Shown here: positions 43,695-54,348 of the stretch, piece after piece | Layout: each line of letters opens with the position of its first letter | How positions within the stretch are numbered: position 1 is the first letter of the stretch | Source: Streptomyces californicus | Lineage (GTDB): Bacteria > Actinomycetota > Actinomycetes > Streptomycetales > Streptomycetaceae | DNA length: 64,000 nt | Direction: 5' to 3' | Assembly: GCF_000717645.1 (NCBI RefSeq) | Contig: NZ_JNZZ01000012.1 | Location: forward strand, 124,001 to 188,000 | The notes under the pieces: model-generated | Told to the model about the DNA's origin: nothing | Seen by the model: only the letters and a program-made list of their open reading frames with translations | The model's database searches: none | Translations under genes and position numbers: made by a program

Positions 43695-44851
43695 TCGGCG
43701 TGACACCGGGCGAGCACCTCCCTGGCGAGCTGTCGATAGGCGGCCGCGCCGACCGAGTTGGAGGCGTACGTGGTGATGGGCTCGCCGGCGACCGTGGTCT
43801 CCGGGAAGCGGACCGTGCGCCCGATGACCGTGTGGTAGACGTGCTCGTCGAATGCCTCGACCACGCGCGCGAGGACCTCGCGGCTGTGCACCGTACGGGA
43901 GTCGTACATGGTGGCGAGGATGCCGTCGAGCTCCAGCTCCGGGTTGAGCCGCTCCTGGACCTTCTCGATGGTCTCGGTGAGCAGCGCCACCCCGCGCAGC
44001 GCGAAGAACTCGCACTCCAGCGGCACTATGACCTTGTGAGCGGCCGTCAGGGCGTTCACGGTGAGCAGGCCGAGCGAGGGCTGACAGTCGATCACGATGT
44101 AGTCGTAGTCGGCCATCAGGGGCTTGAGGGCGCGCTGGAGCGTGGACTCGCGCGCCACCTCGCTGACGAGCTGCACCTCGGCCGCGGAGAGGTCGATGTT
44201 GCTGGGCAGCAGGTCCATGTTCGGGACCGCCGTCTTGAGCAGCACGTCGTCGGCCGTCATGCCCCGCTCCATGAGCAGGTTGTAGACGGTGAGGTCGAGC
44301 TCCATCGGATTGACCCCGAGGCCCACGGAGAGGGCGCCCTGCGGGTCGAAGTCGACGAGCAGGACCCGGCGTCCGTACTCCGCGAGCGCGGCGCCCAGGT
44401 TGATGGTCGACGTGGTCTTGCCGACGCCGCCCTTCTGGTTGCACATCGCGATGATCTTCGCGGGGCCGTGCTCGGTCAGGGGTCCCGGGATCGGGAAGTA
44501 CGGCAGGGGCCGTCCGGTCGGGCCGATGCGCTCGCGGCGCTGGCGCGCGGCGTCGGGCGCGAGGGTGGCCGCGTACTCCGGGTCGGGCTCGTACTCGGCG
44601 TCGGGGTCGTAGAAGTGCCCCTCGGGCACCTCGGCGAAGTCGGCGAAGCGGTCGGTGTCCCGGCTGCTCTCGTTGCCGGCCGTGGCGTTCACGTGTGGGC
44701 CGTCCATCGTCTGGGGGGCTGTCGTCATGTGCTGTTGGGTGGCGAAGGTGCGGACCGCGACGGAGCCGACAGCTTCGAGCCCGGTCGGGCTCAGACCCCG
44801 TACAGGCATCCCTGGTTGACCACCCCCAGGAGTAATTGTCGACTCATTCAC
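43691..44851 (-). CDS. ParA/Soj-family ATPase
   Basis: 386 residues. After ~110 acidic, Pro-rich residues comes the ParA core: MCNQKGGVGKTTSTINLGAALA (deviant Walker A), VLLVDFDPQGALSVGLGV, DYIVIDCQPSLGLLTVNAL and VHSREVLARVVEAF. It binds DNA non-specifically and moves partners by ATP hydrolysis. The GTG at 44851 has GAGGAGG upstream. This is the second chromosomal ParA-like protein of the scpAB locus rather than the oriC-linked ParA; the partner is probably the RHH-like protein encoded next. No parS site (GTTTCACGTGAAAC) is seen in the window. Confidence 0.93.
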   Translation of the reverse strand: MNESTITPGGGQPGMPVRGLSPTGLEAVGSVAVRTFATQQHMTTAPQTMDGPHVNATAGNESSRDTDRFADFAEVPEGHFYDPDAEYEPDPEYAATLAPDAARQRRERIGPTGRPLPYFPIPGPLTEHGPAKIIAMCNQKGGVGKTTSTINLGAALAEYGRRVLLVDFDPQGALSVGLGVNPMELDLTVYNLLMERGMTADDVLLKTAVPNMDLLPSNIDLSAAEVQLVSEVARESTLQRALKPLMADYDYIVIDCQPSLGLLTVNALTAAHKVIVPLECEFFALRGVALLTETIEKVQERLNPELELDGILATMYDSRTVHSREVLARVVEAFDEHVYHTVIGRTVRFPETTVAGEPITTYASNSVGAAAYRQLAREVLARCHAE

Positions 44852-45177
44852 AAGTCGTCTTACCTCCTCGGGCGTGACCAGGAAACTTATCGATAGGTCA
44901 GCGTGGCACCATGCCGACGATTGGCGACTCTATGGCGTGTCACCGGTTCGCAGCAACACAATCCGCCGGACCCGACCCGATGTGTCGGCAATCGAACACC
45001 CCGCTGTCAAGGGCGCACAGCGACCAAGCCGCACATTTCGCCGCCGAACGAATCGGGTAAAGGGTTACGTTCGAGACGAGTCGCACAAGGGGCGCGCGGG
45101 CCCCGACACGCGTCCGGCCGGACCTCGCGGGGCAAGGTCCGGCCGGGCGTGCGATGTTGACGGTGGCGGTTGACCCG
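44852..45177. other. intergenic region, parA leader and ald end
   Basis: 326 bases. The parA ribosome site lies at 44862-44868, and the palindrome TATCGATA at 44888-44895 is in its promoter area. The ald terminator occupies 45114-45146. No further gene seen. Confidence 0.4.
45114..45146 (-). terminator. terminator of ald
   Basis: CCGGCCGGACCT (45114-45125) and its complement AGGTCCGGCCGG (45135-45146) around a nine-base loop, about 30 bases after the ald stop. Confidence 0.75.
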
Positions 45178-46293
45178 TCAGCCGAGGAGCGTGCTCAGCT
45201 CGACGTGCGGGAGGCCGTGCGCCTCGGCGACCTCGCGGTAGACGACCTGCCCCTCATGGGTGTTGAGGCCCTTGGCCAGCGCGGCGTCGCGACGCAGGGC
45301 GTCGGCCCAGCCGCGGTTGGCGAGCTCCACGATGTAGGGCAGCGTCGCGTTGGTGAGCGCGTAGGTGGAGGTGTTGGGCACCGCGCCGGGCATGTTGGCG
45401 ACGCAGTAGAAGACCGAGTCGTGGACCTGGAAGGTCGGCTCGGCGTGGGTCGTGGGGTGCGAGTCCTCGAAGCAGCCGCCCTGGTCGATCGCGATGTCGA
45501 CAAGGACACTTCCGGGCTTCATCTTGGCGACCAGCTCGTTGGTGACCAGCTTCGGGGCCTTGGCCCCGGGGATCAGCACGGCGCCGATGACGAGGTCGGC
45601 CTCGACGACGGCCTTCTCCAGCTCGTAGGCGTTGGAGACGACGGTCTGCACCTTGGTGCCGAAGATCTTGTCGGCCTCGCGCAGCTTGTTGATGTCGCGG
45701 TCGAGCAGCGTGACGTGGAAGCCCAGGCCGACGGCGATCTGGGTGGCGTTCCAGCCGGAGACGCCGCCGCCGATGACGACGGCCTTGCCGGCGTGGGTGC
45801 CGGGGACGCCGCCGGGCAGCACACCGCGGCCGCCGACGGAGCGCATCAGGTGGTACGCGCCGACCTGCGGGGCGAGGCGGCCGGCGACCTCGGACATCGG
45901 GGCGAGCAGCGGGAGGGCGCGGCCCGCGGTCTCGACCGTCTCGTAGGCGATGGCCGTGGTGCCGGAGGCCAGCAGCGCGTCGGTGCACTCGCGGGAGGCG
46001 GCGAGGTGCAGGTAGGTGAAGAGGGTCTGGCCCTTGCGGAGGCGGTGGTACTCCTCGGCGACCGGCTCCTTGACCTTCAGCAGCAGGTCGGCGGCGGCCC
46101 AGACCTCGTCGGCGGTGGCCAGGATCTGCGCGCCCGCGGCGACGTACTCCGCGTCCGGGATGGACGAGCCGACACCGGCGTCGTGCTCGATGACGACCTG
46201 GTGGCCGTGGCGGACGAGCTCATGCACTCCGGCAGGGGTGATCGCCACCCGGAACTCGTTGTTCTTGACTTCGCGGGGGATGCCGACCTTCAC
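45178..46293 (-). CDS. ald: alanine dehydrogenase
   Basis: 371 residues from the GTG at 46293 (VKVGIPREVKNNEFRV); an in-frame GTG at 46302 would add three residues and has AAGGA only two bases upstream, so the inner start fits the site spacing and family length better. Features: NAD fold VVIGGGVSGWNATQIAVGLGFHVTLLD, active-site Lys in LLLKVKEP and His in FTYLHLAASREC, and the SVFYCVANMPGAVPNTSTYALTNATLPY signature. It interconverts alanine and pyruvate/ammonia with NADH, used in nitrogen balance and redox. It stands alone. Confidence 0.96.
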   Translation of the reverse strand: MKVGIPREVKNNEFRVAITPAGVHELVRHGHQVVIEHDAGVGSSIPDAEYVAAGAQILATADEVWAAADLLLKVKEPVAEEYHRLRKGQTLFTYLHLAASRECTDALLASGTTAIAYETVETAGRALPLLAPMSEVAGRLAPQVGAYHLMRSVGGRGVLPGGVPGTHAGKAVVIGGGVSGWNATQIAVGLGFHVTLLDRDINKLREADKIFGTKVQTVVSNAYELEKAVVEADLVIGAVLIPGAKAPKLVTNELVAKMKPGSVLVDIAIDQGGCFEDSHPTTHAEPTFQVHDSVFYCVANMPGAVPNTSTYALTNATLPYIVELANRGWADALRRDAALAKGLNTHEGQVVYREVAEAHGLPHVELSTLLG

Positions 46294-46436
46294 GTCGATC
46301 ACGGTCCTTGGCTCGGAGGGTCGCCCGGGCACAGCGGTGCATACCCGGACATATACAGCTTAATAGGAGACGCCACGAACGAGCGCGGCAGAGCCAGTCT
46401 AATGAAGGACTTCGTGCTGTCTAGCCTTACAAAGCA

Positions 46437-48569
46437 TTAACTTTCTGTCGAAGCGCTGCGGATTTCGTAGGCAGGAGCCTCGTCTCCCAGCAATCTGTCG
46501 GCCGCGCTGCGGTGCAACCGGGCCGCCGTGGGATCGCCGAGCCGGTCCAGAGTGTCCGCCAGCCGCAGCTGCAGCGCCGCCTGAAGCCGCACGTCACCGG
46601 CGCGCCGGGCCAGCTCCACCGCCTCCCGGCAGGTCTGGAGCGAGTCGTGCGGCCGGCCCGCGTACTCCTGGACCCGGGCGCTCTCGCTGAGCGCCCGCGC
46701 CTGGGCCGGCAGGTCCCCGAGCCTGCGGTGGCCGGACGCGGCGGCCCGCCAGTTCCGCAGCGCCTCCCCGTAGCGCCCGGCGTACGTGTGGACCGCGCCG
46801 AGCCGCCCGTACAGCCGGGCCTCGTCCGCGCGCTCCCCCTGGGGCAGGCGCTGGGCGAGCGCCCTGCCGTACCAGTCGGCGGCCCGGTGGTAGTCCCCCA
46901 GCTGCTCGTACGCACCGCCTACGGATTCCATCGCGCGGCCGGTCGCGTACAGGTCCTTCGCCGCCTTTCCGGCGTCCAGCGCGGCCCGGTAGCGGGTCAG
47001 CGCCTCCCGGGTGCGGCCGGTGCGGGCGTCCAGGTCGGCGAGGTTCAGCAGGGCGGCGGCCTGTTCGCGGGGCAGTTCGCGGCGGCGGGCCACGTCCAGG
47101 ACGAGGCCGTGCAGCCCGTACAGCTCCGGGGCCGCCTCCTCGGTCCCCCGGTGCGCGGCCAGCGCCCGCACCAGGGCCGCCACCAGCCGGCGCGCCAGGG
47201 TGTCCAGCTCGCCGTCGGCCACCGCGAGCCGGGCCGAGGCCAGCAGCGCGGGCTGGCGGACCCGCAGCCAGGCGCCCGCCTCCTCGGCGCTGGGGAAGCG
47301 CAGCGAGCGGGGCAGCCCGGCCAGCTTGCGGTGGGCGGTGGAGCCCTCCGGCTCGGTGACCGCGCGGCAGGACTGGAGCCGGCGCACGGTCCGCTCCAGC
47401 ATCCGGGCGCGGGCGAGCTGGATCTCGGCGGGCCGGTCCCGGTCCTCCAGGAGGGCCCGCAGCAGCGGCGCGAGGCAGCCGGGCACCGCGTACAGGGGGT
47501 GGACCGCGCCGTCCGTGCGCAGCAGCCCGAGCTTCACGAAGTCGTCGAGCGTGGAGCGGGCGGCGGAGACCGAGCAGCCGGCCAGCGCGGACGCCGTGTG
47601 GGCGTCGGCGAGTCCGGCGGGGGCGAGGGCCAGCAGTCGCAGTATCCGGGCGGCGGTCTGCGGCAGGGAGTCGTGGACGAGCCGGAACGCGCGGGCCAGC
47701 GGGCGGGCCCCGACGGGCTGCTGTTCCCCGGCGTCGGGCAGTGCGTGCAGCTGCCCGGCCACGTCGGCGACCGAGACCTTGGGGTGGGCGGCGAGCAGAC
47801 CGCCCATCAGCGTGAGTGCGGCGGGCTGTCCCCCGCACTCCTCGGCCAGCCGCTCAGCGGTGCGCGGGTCGACGGTGACGCGGACCTGCCCGATCGCGCG
47901 GGCCAGCAGCCGTACGGCCGCGCCCTTCTCCAGCCCGCCGAGCGTGCAGGGCCGGACGTCGGGGATGCCGGTCAGCGGCCCGGTGGCGGTGGCGACGACC
48001 AGGCAGTCCGGGTTCTCCGGGAGCAGCGGGTCGACCTGTTCGGCGTCGGCGGCGTCGTCGAGCACCAGGACGATCCGCCGCACGGCGAGCGCTTCGCGGA
48101 CCAGCTCGGACAGCTCGTCCCGGTCGGCGCCGGGCGGGACCGGCACGCCGAGGAGGCCGAGGAGTTCACCGGCGGTGCGTTCGGTGGGGACCGGCTCGCC
48201 GCCGGGATCGGTGAGGCCGACCCGGAGCACCCCGTCCGGGTAGGCGCCGGTGCCCGTGCCGCGGACGGACCAGGGCAGCGCGCCCGTGGCGGCCGCCGCG
48301 GCGCCGACGGCGTCGGTCCCGGTGAGCGCTCCGGCCAGCTCCTCGGCGAGCGCGCTGCGGCCGGAACCGGGGCGGCCGGCGATGAGCAGGACGCGCGCGC
48401 GGGGGGCCTTGCGGCCGGCCAGGGTGTCCAGGCCGGCGCGCTCGATGTCCTCCCGCAGCGCCTTCAACTCCCGTTCGCGGCCGAAGAATCGGGATGGGGC
48501 TGCGCCGGACGGCTCCTCGGCCCCCGGGGCCGTCGCCGGGCCGCTGGTGTCCACCGCCTGATCGGTCAC
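46437..48569 (-). CDS. NB-ARC/STAND-like ATPase with TPR repeats
   Basis: 710 residues. After a disordered start, FFGRERELKALRED leads to the P-loop GRPGSGRS at 65-72, in which Arg71 stands where Lys is expected, then RIVLVLDDAADAEQVDPLLP as Walker B. A winged-helix part follows near 300-370 (ILRLLALAPAGLADAHTASALAG). The C-terminal ~250 residues are TPR repeats (ALLNLADLDARTGRTREALTRYRAALDAGKAAKDLYATGRAMESVGGAYEQLGDYHRAADWYGRAL and more). STAND proteins switch on oligomerisation upon signal binding. It resembles the NB-ARC-TPR half of AfsR-type proteins without the DNA-binding part. Its partner is unknown. GTG at 48569 has GGAG upstream. Confidence 0.82.
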   Translation of the reverse strand: MTDQAVDTSGPATAPGAEEPSGAAPSRFFGRERELKALREDIERAGLDTLAGRKAPRARVLLIAGRPGSGRSALAEELAGALTGTDAVGAAAAATGALPWSVRGTGTGAYPDGVLRVGLTDPGGEPVPTERTAGELLGLLGVPVPPGADRDELSELVREALAVRRIVLVLDDAADAEQVDPLLPENPDCLVVATATGPLTGIPDVRPCTLGGLEKGAAVRLLARAIGQVRVTVDPRTAERLAEECGGQPAALTLMGGLLAAHPKVSVADVAGQLHALPDAGEQQPVGARPLARAFRLVHDSLPQTAARILRLLALAPAGLADAHTASALAGCSVSAARSTLDDFVKLGLLRTDGAVHPLYAVPGCLAPLLRALLEDRDRPAEIQLARARMLERTVRRLQSCRAVTEPEGSTAHRKLAGLPRSLRFPSAEEAGAWLRVRQPALLASARLAVADGELDTLARRLVAALVRALAAHRGTEEAAPELYGLHGLVLDVARRRELPREQAAALLNLADLDARTGRTREALTRYRAALDAGKAAKDLYATGRAMESVGGAYEQLGDYHRAADWYGRALAQRLPQGERADEARLYGRLGAVHTYAGRYGEALRNWRAAASGHRRLGDLPAQARALSESARVQEYAGRPHDSLQTCREAVELARRAGDVRLQAALQLRLADTLDRLGDPTAARLHRSAADRLLGDEAPAYEIRSASTES

Positions 48570-48686
48570 GAGCCACGCTCCACTTCGCTGCACGCGGTGC
48601 CCGCCGGAGCTCCGGCCGGGCGCCTTTCGAGCGTAGTTCAGCGTCGGGGACGATCACCGCGATGCGGGACGGCGGACGGCGAACAT

Positions 48687-48746
48687 CCCCCGATCGGATC
48701 AGAATCTCTTCATTCTTTATGAACGATTCTGGTGTCCGATCGGGGG
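48687..48746 (-). terminator. terminator of the Nudix hydrolase gene
   Basis: CCCCCGATCGGA (48687-48698) pairs with TCCGATCGGGGG (48735-48746), with a second pairing AGAATC / GATTCT inside, 23 bases beyond the Nudix gene stop. Confidence 0.75.
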
Positions 48747-48769
48747 TGGAGCGGCGGGCGGACGGCCCG

Positions 48770-49396
48770 TCAGGCCTCGAACGGGCGGGCGGGCCAGGGC
48801 GCTTCGGCGGGGCGCAGCGAGTCCACGCCGTCGCCCGCGCGGACGGCGGTGAGCGCGAGCACCCCGACGACCAGGCAGTTGTTGTGCAGGTCCCCGGCGA
48901 TCACCGAGCGGACCAGTTCGTCCAGCGGGACCCGGGCCTGCTCCATGTCGGCTTCCTCCTCGGCGACCGCGTACCGCTCGCCCTCCGCCTCGGAGAGGTC
49001 GCGGGCGAGGAAGATCCGCACCGCCTCGTCGCAGCCGCCGGGCGTGGTGTAGACGTCGGTCAGCACCCGCCAGTCCTCGGCCTTGACGTGCGCCTCCTCG
49101 TACAGCTCGCGCTGGGCGGCGTGGAGGGGGTTCTCGCCCGGGATGTCGAGCAGTCCGGCCGGGATCTCCCAGAGCCGGTGGCGCACCGGGTGGCGGTACT
49201 GCCGCAGGACGAGCACGCGGTCCTCGTCGTCGAGGGCGAGGACGGCGACGGAGCCCGGGTGGACCTGGTAGTCACGGCCGTGGACGGAGCCGTCGGGCAT
49301 CACCACCTGGTCGGTGCGGACGCTGGTCTTGTTGCCGGTGAAGGGCGTCACCGTCGCGGTGACCTGCCACTCCTCGGGCGTGTCCTGGATACCCAT
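48770..49396 (-). CDS. Nudix hydrolase, ADP-ribose pyrophosphatase type
   Basis: 208 residues. Nudix signature with the ADPR-ase look: GLLDIPGENPLHAAQRELYEEAHV, preceded by VLVLRQYRHPVRHRLWEIPAG, where the Trp-Glu-Ile-Pro-Ala-Gly run marks the ADP-ribose group. It cleaves ADP-ribose to AMP and ribose 5-phosphate, preventing glycation. A later DMEQARVPLDELV and YTTPGGCDEAVRIF support the group. ATG at 49396 with GGGAGGAC upstream. It lies between the STAND gene and pyrG with an 87-base gap to the latter. Confidence 0.9.
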   Translation of the reverse strand: MGIQDTPEEWQVTATVTPFTGNKTSVRTDQVVMPDGSVHGRDYQVHPGSVAVLALDDEDRVLVLRQYRHPVRHRLWEIPAGLLDIPGENPLHAAQRELYEEAHVKAEDWRVLTDVYTTPGGCDEAVRIFLARDLSEAEGERYAVAEEEADMEQARVPLDELVRSVIAGDLHNNCLVVGVLALTAVRAGDGVDSLRPAEAPWPARPFEA

Positions 49397-49483
49397 GTGC
49401 GTACGTCCTCCCACGAACCAAAAGGAAACCGGGGCACCGATCCGCAGCGGATCCGTACCCCGGTCAACCGTAATGCCTCGGTG

Positions 49484-51151
<1,668 letters not shown>

Positions 51152-51594
51152 AGCCAAAGGGGGCTCCCGTGGTCGCGATTCTGAGGTGCGTACCGGCCAC
51201 CGAGCCGGGGATTCCGGGGTGCCGTCGCTGCGGTTCGGGGGCCTCGTCCGCTCTCGCGAACGACCACCGGTCCACGGGCTACCAGGGTAACAGCGACGCG
51301 AGGAGGCTGCTTCCGGCCACACCCTCCACAGAGAGGTCACACCATCACCGCAGGCGTTTCACGTCCCACTCGATCGGGTCAGAGATCTTGCGGAGACCGT
51401 CGCGCGGATCTTGTTGCTGCGTCGTATCCTGCTCAAACACTCGCTGCCGAGACGGCCGGGCGACGGCACCATCCAAGGCCGCTCCACCGGTACAGGACTC
51501 GTCGGATCTTCCCGGGTGAAAGACCCTACGACCCCCTTGACCCGCAGTAAGCGCCCTGTGACAGGGCGACATGGCCGTTCGACTGGAGATACAC
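51152..51594. other. divergent region between pyrG and the GH15 gene
   Basis: 443 bases. A 17-base inverted repeat, CGCCCTGT-G-ACAGGGCG (51552-51568), precedes the GH15 gene; TTGACC at 51537-51542 could be a -35 element. At 51356-51369 a sequence resembles half a parS site (GTTTCACGT), judged chance. The pyrG leader is in the left part. No gene seen. Confidence 0.45.
51552..51568 (+). promoter_or_regulatory. inverted repeat, candidate operator of the GH15 gene
   Basis: Perfect eight-base arms around one base, ten bases after a TTGACC (-35-like). It would overlap the -10 region and lies 26 bases before the GTG at 51595. Its right arm also contains the AGGG that would be the ribosome site of the alternative ATG at 51571, so a hairpin could also hide it. 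Confidence 0.45.
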
Positions 51595-53397
51595 GTGGCC
51601 GGGCGCATCGAGGATTACGCACTCATCGGAGACATGCAGACCGCCGCCCTGGTCTGCCGGGACGGCACAGCGGACTGGCTGTGCCTTCCCCGCTTCGATT
51701 CCCACGCCGTTTTCGCGGGCCTGCTGGGCACCGAGGAGCACGGCTTCTGGCGCCTGGGCCCCGCGAGAGCGGAAGGAACAGAACCGGCCAGGGCCGACCG
51801 GCGGCGGTATCGCGGCGACTCCCTCGTCCTGGAGTCGGAGTGGGACACCCCGCGCGGCACCGTACGGGTGACCGATTTCATGCCCCCGCGTGACGGCGCC
51901 CCGCAGCTCATCCGCATCGTGGAGGGCGTCAGCGGCCGGGTGCCGATGCGCTCGGAGCTGCGGATGCGTTTTAGCTACGGCCGGGTGACCCCGTGGGTGC
52001 ACAAGGTCGACAACCGCACGGTCGCCGTCGCCGGACCGGACTCGGTCTGGCTGGACACCGAGGCGGACACGTACGGCAAGAACCTGACCACCTACTCCGA
52101 CTTCACCGTCGGCCCCGGTGACCGGGTGGCCTTCACCATCAGCTGGCAGCCCTCGCACCACGAGCCGCCGGCCCTCCCGGAGCCCGAGAACTCCCTGGAG
52201 GCGACCGAGCTGTTCTGGCGCGAATGGGTCGATCAGTGTACGTACCACGGGCCCTACCGGGAGGCGGTCGTCCGCTCCCTGATCACGCTCAAGGCCCTCA
52301 CGTACGCGCCGACCGGCGGCATCGTCGCGGCCCCCACCACATCGCTGCCCGAGGAGATCGGGGGCGTACGGAACTGGGACTACCGCTACACCTGGCTGCG
52401 GGACGCCGCGATCACCCTCTCCTCGCTGCTGCGCACCGGATACCGCGAGGAGGCCCGCGCCTGGCGCGAGTGGCTGCTGCGTGCGGTGGCCGGCGACCCG
52501 GAGAACCTCCAGATCATGTACGGCATCGCCGGTGAGCGCGAGCTCGGCGAGGCGGAGCTGGACTGGCTGCCCGGGTACGAGAACTCCACCCCGGTCCGCG
52601 TCGGCAACGGCGCCGCCAACCAGCTCCAGCTCGACGTGTACGGCGAGGTCACCGAGGCGCTGCACCTGGCGCACATGACGGGTCTGACGCGCAACGACTA
52701 CGCCATGGGCCTCCAGCTCAAGCTGATCGAGTACCTGGAGAAGCACTGGGAGGAGCCCGACGAGGGCATCTGGGAGGTGCGCGGGCCGCGCCGCCACTTC
52801 GTGCACTCCAAGGTGATGGCGTGGGTCGCGGTCGACCGGACGATCAAGCTGGTCGAGTCCGGCGACGTCGAGGGCCCGCTGGAGCGGTGGCGCGAGCTGC
52901 GCGACGAGATCCACCGGGACGTCTGCGAGCGCGGCTACGACCAGGAGCGCAACACCTTCACCCAGTCCTACGGGTCGAAGGAACTGGACGCCTCCCTGCT
53001 GCTCATCCCGCAGATGGGCTTCCTGCCGCCGGACGACAAGCGGGTCATCGGCACGATCGAGGCGATCCAGCGGGAGCTTTCCACGGAGGACGGCTTCATC
53101 CTGCGCTATCCGACGGAGGGTGAGGACGCGGGCGTCGACGGTCTGGCGGGCGACGAGGGCGCGTTCCTGGCCTGCTCGTTCTGGATGGCCGACGATCTCG
53201 CGATGATCGGCCGGGTCGACGAGGCGCGGCGGCTCTTCGAGAAGCTGCTGTCGCTCCGCAACGACCTGGGCCTGCTGGCCGAGGAGTGGGATTCCCACCT
53301 CCAGCGGCAGGTCGGCAACTTCCCGCAGGCTTTCAGCCACGTCCCGCTGATCGACACCGCCCTGCGGCTGACGGCGAGCGGCGCGTACGTCGGCTGA
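51595..53397 (+). CDS. glycoside hydrolase family 15 protein
   Basis: 600 residues. Begins AGRIEDYALIGDMQTAALVCRDGTADWLCLPRFDS, the conserved start of the actinobacterial GH15 group. Later GGVRNWDYRYTWLRDA, QLDVYGEVTEALHLAH, EPDEGIWEVRGPRRHFVHSKVMAWVAVDR with the general acid Glu, and FPQAFSHVPLIDTALR. GH15 includes glucoamylases and trehalases; actinobacterial members like this often hydrolyse trehalose, but specificity cannot be told. No signal peptide, so it is cytoplasmic. GTG at 51595 has GGAG nine bases upstream; ATG at 51571 would add eight residues. Confidence 0.9.
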   Translation: MAGRIEDYALIGDMQTAALVCRDGTADWLCLPRFDSHAVFAGLLGTEEHGFWRLGPARAEGTEPARADRRRYRGDSLVLESEWDTPRGTVRVTDFMPPRDGAPQLIRIVEGVSGRVPMRSELRMRFSYGRVTPWVHKVDNRTVAVAGPDSVWLDTEADTYGKNLTTYSDFTVGPGDRVAFTISWQPSHHEPPALPEPENSLEATELFWREWVDQCTYHGPYREAVVRSLITLKALTYAPTGGIVAAPTTSLPEEIGGVRNWDYRYTWLRDAAITLSSLLRTGYREEARAWREWLLRAVAGDPENLQIMYGIAGERELGEAELDWLPGYENSTPVRVGNGAANQLQLDVYGEVTEALHLAHMTGLTRNDYAMGLQLKLIEYLEKHWEEPDEGIWEVRGPRRHFVHSKVMAWVAVDRTIKLVESGDVEGPLERWRELRDEIHRDVCERGYDQERNTFTQSYGSKELDASLLLIPQMGFLPPDDKRVIGTIEAIQRELSTEDGFILRYPTEGEDAGVDGLAGDEGAFLACSFWMADDLAMIGRVDEARRLFEKLLSLRNDLGLLAEEWDSHLQRQVGNFPQAFSHVPLIDTALRLTASGAYVG

Positions 53398-53411
53398 CCC
53401 GGGCTCTGCGA

Positions 53412-53448
53412 GAAGGCCGCCCCCGGCCCGGTGCCGGGGGCGGCCTTC
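53412..53448 (+). terminator. terminator of the GH15 gene
   Basis: 16-base perfect arms (GAAGGCCGCCCCCGGC and its complement) around a five-base loop, 15 bases after the stop; it lies between convergent genes and may serve both. Confidence 0.85.
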
Positions 53449-53481
53449 GTCGTGTCCGGCCCGGTCGCTTCCCGGGCTCGC

Positions 53482-54288
53482 TCAGGGGGCGGTGAGGGGT
53501 TCGGCCCCGTACGCCCGGTGGAGCAGGTCCAGGAAGCGCGGGGCCGCGGGCAGGTCCGTGGCCCCGATCCGGTGGACGGGCACGCCCGGCGTCCAGGAGT
53601 TCATGACGACGGCTCCGGCGAGGGCGGGCAGATCGGCGGGGGTGACGTCGACGGTCCGCTGGGCGATCCCGAGCGTTCCGAGCCGGCGGCGGACGATGCC
53701 CTGGGTCGTCCCGGTCAGCATGTCGGCCCGGGGCCACACCACCGCCTCGCCGTCCCAGAAGGCCAGGTTCCAGATGGTCGCCTCGCTGAACCGGCCCGCC
53801 CGGTCGAGGAACGCGGCGTCGTCGAACCCGTCGGCGGCGGCCTGCCGCAGGAGATGCGTCTTGGCCACCTCCCCGACGTGCTTGACGTGCGGCAGGTACC
53901 GCTCGTGCCCGACCGCCGTGAGGGCGAGCGGGCCGTCCGGGCCGGTGGCGGCCGGGCCGGTGCGCACCAGCAGCGCGAGGCCGGCGTCGGCGGCGGTGAA
54001 CTCGCCGGCCGGGGAGTGCACGGTGGCCGTCAGCGAGAGGTCGGCCGGTCCGTCGCGCAGCGCCGTACGCAGCCGGGAGCGCACCAGTTCCTCGGGCAGG
54101 GCCCGGCCGAACAGCTCCACGGACGCGGACCGCAGCCGCTCCAGATGGAGGTCGAGGCCGCGGAACCGGCCGTCGCGGACCTGCGCGGCGGTGAAGTGGG
54201 CGTGGCCCGCGAAGGCGAGCGCGGCGAGGTCGGCGGCGGTGGCGGGGCGGCCGTCGAGGTGCGTGATGTACGGGGAATCTTCGCTCAT
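53482..54288 (-). CDS. PLP-dependent aminotransferase class IV
   Basis: 268 residues. Class IV fold with VKHVGEVAKTHLLRQAA, where Lys136 is the candidate PLP lysine, and FDDAAFLDRAGRFSEATIWNLAFW and MLTGTTQGIVRRRL for the phosphate cup. Members act on branched-chain amino acids, D-alanine or aminodeoxychorismate; this small one resembles the latter two in size, and the substrate is open. It is divergent from a merR gene and controlled by a promoter with a 19-base spacer. The start is ATG 54288, probably leaderless or with a very short leader. Confidence 0.85.
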   Translation of the reverse strand: MSEDSPYITHLDGRPATAADLAALAFAGHAHFTAAQVRDGRFRGLDLHLERLRSASVELFGRALPEELVRSRLRTALRDGPADLSLTATVHSPAGEFTAADAGLALLVRTGPAATGPDGPLALTAVGHERYLPHVKHVGEVAKTHLLRQAAADGFDDAAFLDRAGRFSEATIWNLAFWDGEAVVWPRADMLTGTTQGIVRRRLGTLGIAQRTVDVTPADLPALAGAVVMNSWTPGVPVHRIGATDLPAAPRFLDLLHRAYGAEPLTAP

Positions 54289-54296
54289 GGCACGGA

Positions 54297-54327
54297 CGTT
54301 AGGGTCTGACACCGGTGGCAAGGTCAA
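54297..54327 (-). promoter_or_regulatory. MerR-type promoter of the aminotransferase gene
   Basis: Minus strand: TTGACC (54322-54327), 19-base spacer with the palindrome CACCGGTG at its centre, CTAACG (54297-54302). A 19-base spacer is the mark of promoters activated by MerR regulators, and a merR gene starts 21 bases away. The expected start is at or next to the ATG. Confidence 0.7.
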
Positions 54328-54348
54328 GAGCGGACGGGGCACGGGCAC

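Noticed and set aside
51356..51369. parS-like GTTTCACGT in the pyrG-GH15 gap
   Set aside because: Only the left half of the parS palindrome is present; the right half reads CCCAC instead of GAAAC, and the ParA gene is 6.5 kb away.
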